DNA from: Norana najaformis | Lineage: Eukaryota; Annelida; Clitellata; Crassiclitellata; Hormogastridae | Direction: 5' to 3' | NCBI GenBank assembly: GCA_964023275.1 | Contig: OZ029919.1 | Location: forward strand, 7,628,714-7,692,713 | DNA length: 64,000 bases | Shown: one piece after another, positions 22,966 through 42,000 of the stretch | Numbering within the stretch: position 1 is the first letter of the stretch | Layout of the letters: each line of letters opens with the position of its first letter | The notes under the pieces: model-generated | Told to the model about the DNA's origin: nothing | Seen by the model: the letters and a program-made list of their open reading frames with translations, nothing else | Database searches by the model: none | Position numbers and translations under genes: made by a program

Positions 22966-24990
22966 AGGACCTGATAACGTCATATAAACATTAAATTTAG
23001 ATTTTACGAACCATTTTACGAATCTTTTTAATGCATATTGGGCGTATCCAGACGATTTGGGCGCCGCATAAAGTTTATTTGGGTACAAAGTCGGCTTATC
23101 GGCTCATATTGGTTTTTTGTCAAATATAAAAACAAATGTTTGTATAAGTTTACACACCCACCCAGCCCTCCACACACACACACACACGCACACATGTAAA
23201 CATGCGTATCACATATATAGTTTGGCCTATATTATAATTGCATATATAAGAAACTATATGGAGCCCTATCGGTTATTTGCTAATGTTACGAGAACAAACT
23301 TTAACATAAGTAAGTAAGTAAGTAATGCATTTGTTAATACGATAAGTTGATCGGCTGAGCGAGGAATCGTAGACGTCATCCTACCAGCGGCCTTATAAAA
23401 TCTTGTAGGCCCTTGTAAACAAATAAAGAAAGGAGCGAAGTCGTTGTGTGGTCGTTCTTAGGCCTATATTTTTATTTGTCAATGTTCTAGTTCCTATAAC
23501 GTCTGAATGTGTAGGACACGAGTCTGCCTCTACAAAGCAATAATAAAATAGACGCTATAAAAACGTTAGATCGAATTTATGAATTCAATGAATCACAGGA
23601 GTATGTATGCAACGGGCTAGAAATACATAGTATTCGTGCACACCAATTTCACATCGTGGATCGCTCAGGTGAAATACCTAGGCGTTATTGTTTGTGCAAG
23701 TATTATGATATCCGCTACCCTCTCCCCAAGAGGTGAAAGAGACCAGCTGGACACAGGTGGTGGAATCTTACCTGTACCCACTAAGTTTCGGACTACACGA
23801 GGCCTGGAGACGAGCCCAGAAAAAGACGCATGGCAGCGTGTTGTAGATATGGCAACGTTCCAGCCATGCGCACACCACGGGTGATGAAGGTATTTAGCCT
23901 GTACCAGAGTTTGCCGACAATTGGTCTGTTAATAATTGGACACGTCTGCTTGTCAGAAACAGGTTGACATACACCCTCTTTTAAGCCCATATCCCGATTT
24001 TGCATTTGTATACAAATAAATGAGCCCATTCTCCTTAGTCTCAGCTGTCCCAAATGTTGGAAGACAATACTTCGTCATCGCATTGGTTGTTATTATAACC
24101 GATACGTCGAGGGAAAAGATCGATCGTTCGAAGTAAAATCGCCGTAGGAGTTTATTTTACAAATCTTGCAGTAATCGTATTAAAGGTGACAGAAGAAAAG
24201 CCATCGGAAATCGAACCGCATTTCGAGCCGGACCGACGTTGCATAGTATCTTTAGCATACTACAATATGTCAGCAGCAATAGGGTGTCAAAGTATTTCCA
24301 CATTGCAATCAGTCATGCGTATTGTCTGTTGCCTTCTTCGCTCGATTCAAATTCGTCAGCATGTGCATGACACTTGGTTTAGGAAGCGATTGTTACTAGT
24401 CACGGCAGCGGGTCAATATTTGCGACCCCGATACGCGCGAATGCGCACAGAGTCACAGTTCACGCATTTTTAACTTGTCATCTTTTGCAGCGGATGAAGG
24501 TACAACGAATGATTAGCCCAAAATCTAGAAATTAAGTTATGCTGCTACAGAAGTCTGTCAGGCTGTCAACTGATTATGTAACGCACTCAACGATGCTTTA
24601 TTAATCTTGCTAGTTACAAGGACAAAGTTTTTATCGCATTTGCACTGCAATCCACTGCACTTAACATTACTACACTGCACTGTACTGAAGGCCTGTGTTA
24701 CGTAATTAGACGCAGAAGCCTCTGTGATTAATGCCCATGACTCGATTCTCTTTGTGCTGTCGCTCCTACCCCTCTCCCCCATTTTGGCAGGAGCGCCATG
24801 AGTTTAGGTACTTAGATGTGTACTTGATAATAACACAGTCAGTATGATAATCGTGCTTGATAATGTTTGTTAATGTATGTTAATCGAACATTGCAAATAC
24901 GTCAGCGGGGTGTCATGCATCGAATTCAACACCGGAACTAGCATTAATATATGGCACATACAAGCAAGAGGCTACTTTATGGGCCAATAA
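22966..24990. other. Intergenic, with a CA microsatellite and an old dispersed repeat
   Basis: A (CA)n run lies near 23170-23190. The block 24130-24400 (tttattttacaaatcttgc, aaggtgacagaa, aatcgaaccgc) is similar in order to 34150-34330, 49610-49770 and 55845-56010, marking an old dispersed or duplicated repeat. No gene is recognised. Confidence 0.5.
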
Positions 24991-25095
24991 CTTCATGCGT
25001 GAATATGTATGAATGTACGTACGTATGCATGTATGCATGTAACTATGTAGACCTATGTATGTATGCATGTATGTATGTATGTACGTGTGTATGTA
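24991..25095. repeat. (ATGT)n-like microsatellite
   Basis: Imperfect atgtatgtacgtatgc repeats. Confidence 0.85.
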
Positions 25096-25191
25096 GGTAT
25101 GTATCTGGTTAACTGCATACACCTTTGAAGGAGGTCTCAAAAGCACTAAGATAAAACATACACCTGGTATATTGTATAGTCTAGTAAAACA

Positions 25192-25197
25192 TTTATT
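25192..25197 (-). terminator. Possible polyadenylation signal of inhibitor gene 2
   Basis: AATAAA on the minus strand lies about 195 bases beyond the gene 2 stop codon (25391-25393). Confidence 0.4.
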
Positions 25198-25390
25198 ATG
25201 TAGGCTGTTTTAGTTCCTCTCTAGAAGCGGTCTTTTTAATTACCCATTTACATGTGTGCACAATGTTGTTAAAATGCTTTCATATAACGAATAAATCTCG
25301 TTCCACGCTAACAAACATTCTTAACGTTCTTCCTTGTTTTTGGTAACAAAGTAGTTTGCTGTTTTCTTTAACTTCATTTCTGTCTGTCAT

Positions 25391-32400
<7,010 letters not shown>

Positions 32401-35400
32401 GTTTTCTTGGTTTGGGTTTCCTCAGAAAATTTGGCTGAAAAGCAGTTGATCGATGGTTCAATAATTGAATGACGAACCTTAAGCAGCGACGCAACGAAAT
32501 CACCAAAGACTTCCTGCGAAACAGTCAAAAAATGATCTTTACAAAACAAATACATCTATTATAGCTCTAACATAAATGGAATGTGTTCTATAGCAATTGA
32601 AACCGACGTTATATGTTGCTTGAAAAAAGAAATTTAGCCAATCGATCAACCGATCGACCCTTTGGCTCATCTGTCACTCAATGTCAGTAATAGTTATTCA
32701 ATCACACAGCCAGGCAGCCAAACAAGCAAACAAGCAATCAACCTACCAACCGCATAACCATTCAACTTTCCACCCAAAAGCTACTTAAGTACTTACTACC
32801 CAACCAACCAACTAATAAGTCGCTTGAAGTTTTATTGCATTACTGACATAAAGCCATAATTATATAAACAATACGGTTTAAAAATGAATTAACACGTATT
32901 AATGTTCTAAGACTCAATTAAGTCAAGTTTTAACTGTTAATTTACCAAGTCTAACAGTGCTTCTAGACGTCACGACCTAATGACCGTTTCAGAAACTTCG
33001 AATAAACGAATGCATTTATAGGTTTTTCCCACGTAAGCAAATCTAGACTTGGCCACCACCACCATCGCCCCCGCCAACACTACCATGATCTTCTTAGTGT
33101 CATCATGTAAACAGTCTATTTATTCCCATCCATGCATGACTCGGCCTGCACGACCAAAATGGAACAGTTTAGCTTAGTTGAAAGGCAGACATACACCATG
33201 GTCGACTTATACGGCCATTGGTACATACCATACACGCCTTTACATTTCAAAGTATAAATGTTCATACAGGAATTATACCCGTTTGAGGTATTGCATTTAT
33301 TGGCAGATTTCCAATATCGCAATTTCTGTATATTAACCTCAATAGGATACAACGTGGTTCTTGATCGTAACCATGGAAAGGATAGAAACTGCGGAAAGCT
33401 GGAAGTAGGCCCAATCGAGGTACGGATTTGGAGCCGGATGGGACAAAACTCAAGACCAAAGAAGAAGCCCTGAGAATGGTGGCAGAAAGAGAAATCTCTT
33501 GAGTTAAAAAGCAAGGTAGTGGATTGGTTATATGGCGAGTGAAGACTTTCTCTAAGGAATCATCATCCCAAAATTAAGGAAAAGAGGAAGGCCTAGAATG
33601 ATGACCTTGAGCTAGAAGAACGACTGTTGGATACAGGAAGCTACGGAAGAGACACAGGAAGCAGTTACTGGCTTCTTTTAAGCACGAAACTGTCCAATAG
33701 TAGAGCAGATGAAGAATGTAGACTCAAGGTACCAAAAATGGCTTACTGTTTTATTTTGGTCCCTACCAAGATCAAGGAAAGAGCTGGCCCAAGAACATAA
33801 GAGACGACCCTGGATGTTTAGATGTCGTGGGACCAGGTACGAAGATTGGCGGTCGCCAGAGATGAATGAAGAAGCTTCGTGGCTCCCTATACAGACCTGC
33901 ACAGGAAGGACAGAGTACTAAATAAATCACTACTGGGGTGGCACAGATTGGTACGGAATAACCGCCACTGAAATTTAACTAGTACGATAACGGCCTATTT
34001 CATGTATTGCCCTGGCGAGTTGAGTATTCAACTTAAAAATTAAACCCTTTGGGGGAAACCATCGCAACTAATCTTGCAAAATAACACAGCGTCAAAACAA
34101 TGATTGTACTGCAGCGAACGCATGAAGGAAAAGAAATATCGATTGCAGGAAAAAGAGGATCGATCCAAGAGTTTACTTTACAAGTCTGATATTAACTCAA
34201 CAAAAGATGACAGAAAAACAATCGTCGAAAATCGAACCTTTGTCCGACCCAACCAACATTTAATATTATCTCTCCATTTTCCCCATTGTAATCAGTGCAA
34301 CGTATCGTGAGTCATCTTCATCGCTCGATCTAGAATCTTCTACCTGCATATAACACTTGTTTCGCAAGGATGACATTGTCATTAGTTATTGAAAAGAGCC
34401 GACCCAAGTCAGGTTGATACGCATGAATTGGCACGGTGTCTACATAATGTTTCACTTGTCAGCAACATTCTTCGGAAGAATAAATAACTCCGCCAAAGTG
34501 CAGAAATAACATACAGTACCTAGTTATTATTACCTATAGCACCTTTTTATTGTACAGTCTTTTATCAATCACAGTGTAACTGTCATGAGTTCAAACATTT
34601 TTCATTTTATATAATAATTGCTTATAATATTTCCACTGATTACCAATACAAATTTCGAAAACATACCTCTATACACCTCCTATCAGAAATCCAGTCATGC
34701 GTAACGACGTCGCTAAATTAAACTCCGAAAATATACCCAGTAGAAGAATTCACAAATATGTCGTCATAAAATAGCAGGAGTCGATGTTCCAAGCGAAACG
34801 ACTCAATGCACAGAGTTGGATCAGTCTACGTCAAAGATAATTCAAGCATAACGGCAACTTTTATGAAAACAATACGAAGATCGACCCACGCATTCAGACA
34901 AATATACCTTTATACGGAGTTGTGAGTCAAACGCAACGTCAAAGACTGATTCATAGGAAGCGTTACAGATTCGGGGGCGTAATGGGCGTACATGTACACC
35001 ACCCCAAACATGAAGGGCTTGTTTTTCGTCATTTTTTCATTATACCCAAAACCTCCATATTGCTTCGCCCCTAACTTAAAAAAATCTTTCATTCTCCACT
35101 GAACACTCAGGCCTGTTGTTGGGATTGGTCCGTTAAATTCAAGATAGGTCTATTAAGAATTGAGATTTATTGAAAGTCAGCCATAATCATAACCAAAACA
35201 TATTGAAAGTGATGTACATGTATAGTTCAACTAAGAGAGTTGCTCATTTTAAAGTTCATTTCTACCTTAGCGCCACCTATTTGCTAATTGTGCATAACAT
35301 GTTACACATAATCTTAACACTTACCTAAGTAAATAAAATCTTAAAATTATATTCAGATGATAAAACGACTCTTACAAATCCGTGGTCGATGCTTAATCAT

Positions 35401-36400
35401 GGCCTAAATTTAGCAGCAACTCTATACCCTCTCTTTATACGCACGACTATTTTGTTATTCATGGATAGCCCCACGTATCCTTATCTGCAGTTGTGTGCGG
35501 ATCTGTTTATTTGCTAACATCTCACGGGGTATGTCTTTCCATCTCTTTCACCCTTCTGAAAGTATCACCATATTTCACCAAAACTACAAATTAACAAAAT
35601 GCAATCTAAAATCAGCCAAGACATATACTTTTCTGCAACTTGGTTGAAGAAACCCTTTTGCATTTTTCCCAGACCTGCAGCAGTTTCCCAGCAGTGTTTA
35701 TTAAATCACGTGATTGGTGGTTACAACTAGCCACCTCAGTAACTTTATGCATCGATAGTGGCATCTGTTTTTTTTTTGGAGTGATATTGTAAATATGAGG
35801 GGCACTGAAACTAGAGCATCTGAAAACAGCATGATATTGACAAATAATAGCGATGAGTGTGGCAGAGGGTTTAGCAAAGCCAAACAGATGCTGGGATGAG
35901 TTTCTGGTGTGTCTGATATTTGCTCCGAGGAGGGACTATAAGGAATCAACTTGGAGTATGTTTAATATAGTCAGAGCGCATTGCGAGAGGCATCAATGGA
36001 ACACACACATCTCATTTTGAAATCCAGTTTGACCTTTCGACACTACCAGACTAGGTCTAGTGATGATGATGCCAGTGGGTTACATCACAAAGAATGAAAG
36101 TGTACGCCTACGTCTTCCCTATTGGTCCATTGTACATGACCCGGTGCAGAACTTAGAACAATTACAAATGAATGTGATTAGGCAGACATGCTGGCAGGCA
36201 GGCATGTACAGACTGATGACAGTAAACAGACCCATAGACCGATATAGACCACCTCAAGCAACTTGGGAATTTAACTAAAACAGATGAGTGTGTTCCTTCC
36301 AGTCTTTTCGCTATATGAGCATCTCAACCCATTACGCAGAGTCGCAGGCATTTCCAAGCTAAGCATCGTGTATGTAAGTAGGTAAAACAAAAGACCACAA
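32401..36400. repeat. 5' flank of gene 2, ancient duplicate of the flank of gene 3
   Basis: No gene is recognised. The segment is colinear with copy B/C flanks and with 56567-64000. Examples: 33415-33670 with 45420-45690; 33770-33975 with 47040-47270; 34570-34740 with 57410-57570; 35390-35525 with 58460-58620; 36080-36390 with 63710-63990. The similarity is clear but interrupted by many indels, so the duplication is old. Confidence 0.7.
33415..33975 (+). repeat. Decayed LINE ORF C-terminal remnant
   Basis: The plus strand shows broken frames with RIWSRMGQNS, LRMVAERE and a later RPRKELAQEHKRRPW-like part. This order (LRMV.ERR ... GRPR..W...I..D) is typical of the C-terminal tail of RTE/CR1-type LINE proteins. 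It has stops in all frames. The homologous sequence at 45420 and 51660 is split by a 1.3-kb insertion. Confidence 0.5.
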
Positions 36401-38640
36401 ATATATAATTACATCGTGTATTGCATTCCAAAATTATGAAAAGCAATAACAGTTTTACACATAAAAATAGAACATCCATCGAAATTGACTAAATTTTATT
36501 TATCACGTGATCCTAGCCGTAATATATACAAGAAAACTGCTCAGATGTGCTCCATGTCTGATAACACAAGACCACAATCGAAGAGAATTGTCTTCAACCA
36601 ATGAAGAAACAGAGGCAGAGAATTGATAAAAGTGTTACCTAGCAGTTTGCATAAAAGACAGGATGGCATATTTACACATGCCTACATACATACACAGAAC
36701 TCACATACACACATATATACATGCATACATAAGTACATACATGCACACATGCATACGTACATGCATGCATGGATGGATCATAATCATCCTGCAATAAATT
36801 GCATTTCCCTTTGAACTCCCACTTGGAAAACCAGTCAGGCCATTCGCTGTCAGGACGATCCAATTCATATAAGACGGTTTTCAGTGGGAAGCGGGACTCA
36901 TAATAGTTCGACAGCAATCGTTAAACATAACTGCGTTAGTGATGTATTTGAATGCAGATTGGCTGTTTCGAAGAAATGTTCTTAATAACTTGTCAAACAA
37001 TTCTCTGCGTTTGTACACTGTTGTGTAATGTGTAACTATGTATGTGCATATATGCTGTATCAATGTACAAGCAGAATTTAACCGATCTGCTTGTTCATTT
37101 AGCTAGCATATATGAACACACATATTTACACAATATTCATTCATTGACCATACACAGAGACATCACAGTAACTATGTAATTGTGGCTATAGACATATACA
37201 CATGCATACATCCAGACAGTAATACACACTGACATACACACATGCATGCATGCTTAAATATTGAAATACACACTGACATACACACATGCATGCATGCTTT
37301 ATATATACACATACAACGTACACACGTTTACACATGCATCTACACATACGTGTATGCATACATAAATACATAATATAACCCATATATAAGATTTGTTTAA
37401 GTTCCTTGAGCTTTAGCAGTTAAGCTTTCTTCTTTCCATGGCTTTCAGATCGGACTCACAATGGAATTTTTTTGGACAATGATTTTGCTTAACAGTAACC
37501 ATCGACTGATGCTTTGAGCATTATTACAGTGGCGCTATAGAAGTTCTTAGATTAGATTAGATTTCTTGTAGGTGGGTGGTTCGTGGAGTGACCTGTCCTT
37601 TCTCAGATTCTAAAATATTTAGCTTTGCAGGTATGGCGGTCCCTGGATGGGTCGGTCGGTCGATTGAATGGACAGTTTGTCGGTCGGTCGGTCGGTCGGT
37701 CGGTCGGTCGGTCGGACGGTCAGTCAGTCGGTCGGTCGGTCGATGATCGGTCGGTCCAAGGGATTATGATTTTGTTAACGATTTCATTTCAATTGATGCT
37801 TCGAGTATTATGACAACGGCGCTACAAAAATTAATGGCTTGTTAGATTAGATCCCTAAGTCTGAATGTTTGTCTGTTCTTTGTTTGGTCTATCACTTGGT
37901 CGGACTGTCTGTCAGTCTGCAGGTATGTTTGACGGTAAGTCGATAGCTCTGTACGTCTGTCTGGTCTTTATGTCTTTCTGGTCTGTCTGTGAGTATTTCT
38001 GTCAAGATTGGTCTGTGAGTTGCTCGGTCTGTCTGTGTAGCTCAGTTGATGATGTCATATAGTTTTTATTTAACGAAACAATGCCGATGAGTTTTAATGC
38101 ACGAATATAGACGTTTCATATACACAGTAGTCTATATATATATACATATATATGCAGCAAAACTATATGTAGATATTTGTGTTTTCTTATTTGAGCCATT
38201 CGCATTTACTTTAGTCCAAACATGTAGAAAACGAGAAAAGCAAGAAGAACAAGATGACAGTGATGATGATAATGATGATGACGACGACGACGATGACGAT
38301 GACGACGATGATAATGCTGACAATGATGACGATGTTGATGGTGGTGGTGGTGGCGGTGGTGGTGGTGGTGGTGGTTTGTGGTGGTGATTATGACGATGAT
38401 TGTGATAAACGACTTCGGCTGCATAGTAAATATGTTTCATTGACTATGGGCGGCGGTAACAGAAAACAACAATGAACTCACAAATGAACCATCGAACGAC
38501 TGAATGGACAAAGAAGAAGCCAAGGAAAGAAAGGAAGGAAGAAACCACAAAAAAGAATGAAAAAAACAAAAATCCGAAATAAGGAAAACAAGAACGACAG
38601 ACTGTCATTCAGTTAGACATATAGAAACAGGAGGAAATAC
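36401..38640. repeat. Simple-repeat-rich spacer between genes 2 and 3
   Basis: It contains ACATAC/ATGCAT-rich tracts (36670-36770, 37190-37370), a (GGTC)n tract (37640-37760), two copies of a GCGCTATA-ending repeat tail (37505-37560, 37795-37850), and a (GATGAC)n-(GGT)n tract at 38255-38395. No exon of the inhibitor family or other gene was found. Confidence 0.7.
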
Positions 38641-38729
38641 AATTACAAAGACATCAAGAGAGAAGAGAAATAAAGAATGTTAAAAGAACGGAAGAAAATG
38701 AAGGGCACATGCAAAAATACTTTCTCCTG

Positions 38730-39068
38730 CTTCTTCTCTTCCTTCTCTTCTTCCTTCTCCGCCTTCTTTTCTTCCTTCTTCTCTTTCTCCTCCTCCTTCT
38801 ACACCTCGTTCTCCTCTTCCTTATCCTATTACTTCTCCTTCTCCTCTTCCTTCTCCTTCTCCTTCTCCTTCTCCTCCTTCTCCTTCTCCTCCTTCTTCTC
38901 CTCCTTCTCCTCCTCCTTCTCCTTCTCCTTCTCCTCCTTCTCTTCTTCCTTCTCTTCTTCCTTCTCCTCTTTCTTCTCCTCCTTCTCCTCTTCCTTCTCC
39001 TCCTTTTTCTCCTCCTTCTCCTCCTTCTCCTCCTCCTTCTCCTCCTCCTTCTCCTTCTCCTTCTCCTC
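38730..39068. repeat. Polypyrimidine (CTTCTC)n tract
   Basis: About 340 bases almost wholly C/T on the plus strand. It encodes the Glu/Lys tail if gene 3 is read through. All other long frames here are artefacts of composition. Confidence 0.95.
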
Positions 39069-42000
39069 TGGAATCGCTGCCGTTGTCGCTTCTGCCTCTG
39101 AAATCGCTGCCGTTGTTGATTCTGCATCTAGAATCGCGGGCGTTGTTGTTTCTGCATCTGAAATTGCTACCGTTATTGATTCTGCATCTAGAATCGCCGT
39201 TGTTGCTGAATCTGCATCTGGAATTGCTGCCGTTGTTGATTCTGCATCTAGAATCGCTGTTGTTGTTGATTCTGCATCTAGAATCGCTGACGTTGTTGAT
39301 TCTGCATCTAGAATAACTGCCGTTGTTGATTCTGCATCTAGAATCGCTACCGTTATTGATTCTGCATCTGGAATCGCTGCCGTTGTTGATTCTGCATCTA
39401 GAATCGCTGTTGTTGTTGATTCTGCATCTAGAATCGCTGCTGTTGTTGATTCTGCATCTAGAATACCTGCCGTTGTTGATTCTGCATCTGGAATCGCTAC
39501 CGTTATTGATTCTGCATCTAGAATCGCTGCCGTTGTTGATTCTGCATCAAGAATCGCTGCCGTTGTTGATTCTGCATCTGGAATCGCTGTCGTTGTTGAT
39601 TCTGCATCCGGAATTGCTGCCGTTGTTGATTCTGCATCAAGAATCGCTGCCGTTGTTGATTCTGCATCTGGAATCGCTGTCGTTGTTGATTCTGCATCTG
39701 GAATTGCTGCCGTTGTTGATTCTGCATCAAGAATCGCTGCCGTTGTTGATTCTGCATCTGGAATCGCTGCCGTTGTTGATTCTGCATCTAGAATCGCTGC
39801 CGTTGTTGATTCTGCATCTGGAATCGCTGCCGTTGTTGATTCTGCATCTAAAATCGCTGCCGTTGTTGATTCTGCATCTAGAATCGCTGCCGTTGTTGAT
39901 TCTGCATCAAGAATCGCTGCCGTTGTTGATTCTGCATCTAGAATCGCTGCCGTTGTTGATTCTGCATCAAGAATCGCTGCCGTTGTTGATTCTGCATCTA
40001 GAATCGCTGCCGTTGTTGATTCTGCATCTGGAATCGCTGACGATGTTGATTCTGCATCTAGAATCGCTGACGATGTTGATTCTGCATCTAGAATCGCTGA
40101 CGTTGTTGATTCTGCATCTAGAATCGCTCCCGTTGTTGATTCTGCATCTAGAATCGCTGACGTTGTTGATTCTGCATCTAGAATCGCTGACGTTGTTGAT
40201 TCTGCATCTAGAATCGCTGCCGTTGTTGATTCTGCATCTAGAATCGCTGACGTTGTTGATTCTGCATCTAGAATTGCTGACGTTGTTGATTCTGCATCTA
40301 GAATCGCTGACGTTGTTGATTCTGCATCTAGAATCGCTGACGTTGTTGATTCTGCATCTGGATTCGTGGGAGTTGTTGTTTCTGAAACCAATATAATACA
40401 TAACTTGAAGTATCAAAATGGATGTATCAACATACTTAATATAAGTACCTATAAGTACTCTACAAAAGCGCTGCAGCTACGTTTGATATTCTCATGCTGC
40501 AGTGCAAAGCCAGTGTCGACGATCTTTTGGTGTCAATCAATATGGGCTTCGAACTGACAGGAACAGGTATGACATCCATTTAGGCCTATTACCGGACCTC
40601 ATCATAAACAATCGATTTGCCCGCTTTGTAGCTTAGCTTTGACTCGAGAAAAGACGCGCAGTTTTTATTTTCGTATATATAATTGAATAACTGAACAGTT
40701 AAAGACAATAGCAATTAAACGTCAACATACAGTTGCAAAAATCACATATCTCTAATCTGTAACTCAATCATCAACTGAGCACATGACATGACACGCCACA
40801 AATTTATTTCGCCCTCTCCTAACAGTACATGCTCGGAATCAGTCACTAACAAATCGACTGAAAGAGTGAGTAAACTAATCGTTCAATGAATCGATGACTG
40901 AAACAATCGATCGAGTCATTGACTAAATAATTAATAGATCAATCAACTTATCAAGTTCTTATGGACGGGGTAATGGTGATTATCATAATGATCATGACGT
41001 GAACGACAATGATACTGATTACGATCGACGTTGACAACAACGATTGTGATGGTGAATGAAATTTTTAGTCATCGAACCTGTTTCAGCACAGATTCATCAT
41101 CCTCGGTGACAATTACGGTCGTCTATATTAACGACGTTGTAATTAGAATTTTTATGAAGACAATTTATATATTCCTATCATCCTAAACTGTGAACTAAGT
41201 CTAGATTGCTTTCCAATGTCAAATGTCAGAGCAAATGCTGAGAGAATTCTTCATGGTCATTTATTTGGGAGCTTTTTGGGTGACCTAGTTCTTGACTACA
41301 GCTCCGACCCTGATAAATATTTCCATAAGAACTAATAATGATAATCAGAAGCTGCACTGTACCATATGACTTGCTGGGTCCCAATAACACTCTGTCACAA
41401 ATTGTTTATTTTGGTTTGTTCCTGGGGAGTTAGTGTTATTTCCTAATTGCTTTTGCCTCAAAAAGTATAAAAATGGCTATTATTCCCCACAAAATTTGCT
41501 TTTGTTACCAGGATAGTGAAAATCTGAAATTTTAAAAACTTTACAGAACATTCAAGATGTATTCAGTGCTGAGTAAACTTGGAGTAACTGCTAGAACTCT
41601 GGAGAATATTCTAAATCATCCGAGAACCTTCTACAACTTTCCAGAAATATAAAAAAGCAGTATAAATACAGTGGCCTTAAGCTCACCAGTCCAGTTTAGT
41701 TGTAGCTGCCTAAGTGGATAGACAATGTGACCGGTTTGTTCGAGCCAATTGGAATCGACTGTAACCCGAACGAGTTGCATCTCTTCATTGACAGTTCATC
41801 CAGGAGCCTCAAAGCTGTGCTGCTCCATAACGGGAAGAAGTACCCGTCTCTTCCTCTGTCTCACTCAATGCACCTCAAAGAGGATTACAACAGCATCAAG
41901 AGTTTACCAGGTGACTTGAAGTATGATGAGTACGGCTGAGGGTGATCGGAGACTCGGTAGCATTCCTGATGGGTCTCCAAGGCGGCTTTACCAAGTTTCC

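Noticed and set aside
24186..24473. 95-codon plus-strand frame
   Set aside because: Lies in a repeat that recurs, with broken frames, at 34150, 49610 and 55845.
38654..39127. Arg-rich minus-strand frame
   Set aside because: Another reading of the (GAAGGA)n tract in a frame not joined to any exon.
39070..40380. CRISPR array
   Set aside because: Units are contiguous 30-bp repeats without unique spacers, in an animal genome.
38677..40557. Very long plus-strand frames (626 and 357 codons) over the minisatellite and CT tract
   Set aside because: They consist of Ser/Phe, SASRIAAVVD-type or LPLLILHLES-type repeats forced by the 30-bp unit and pyrimidine tract. They lack splice or homology support, whereas the minus strand joins gene 3 in phase.
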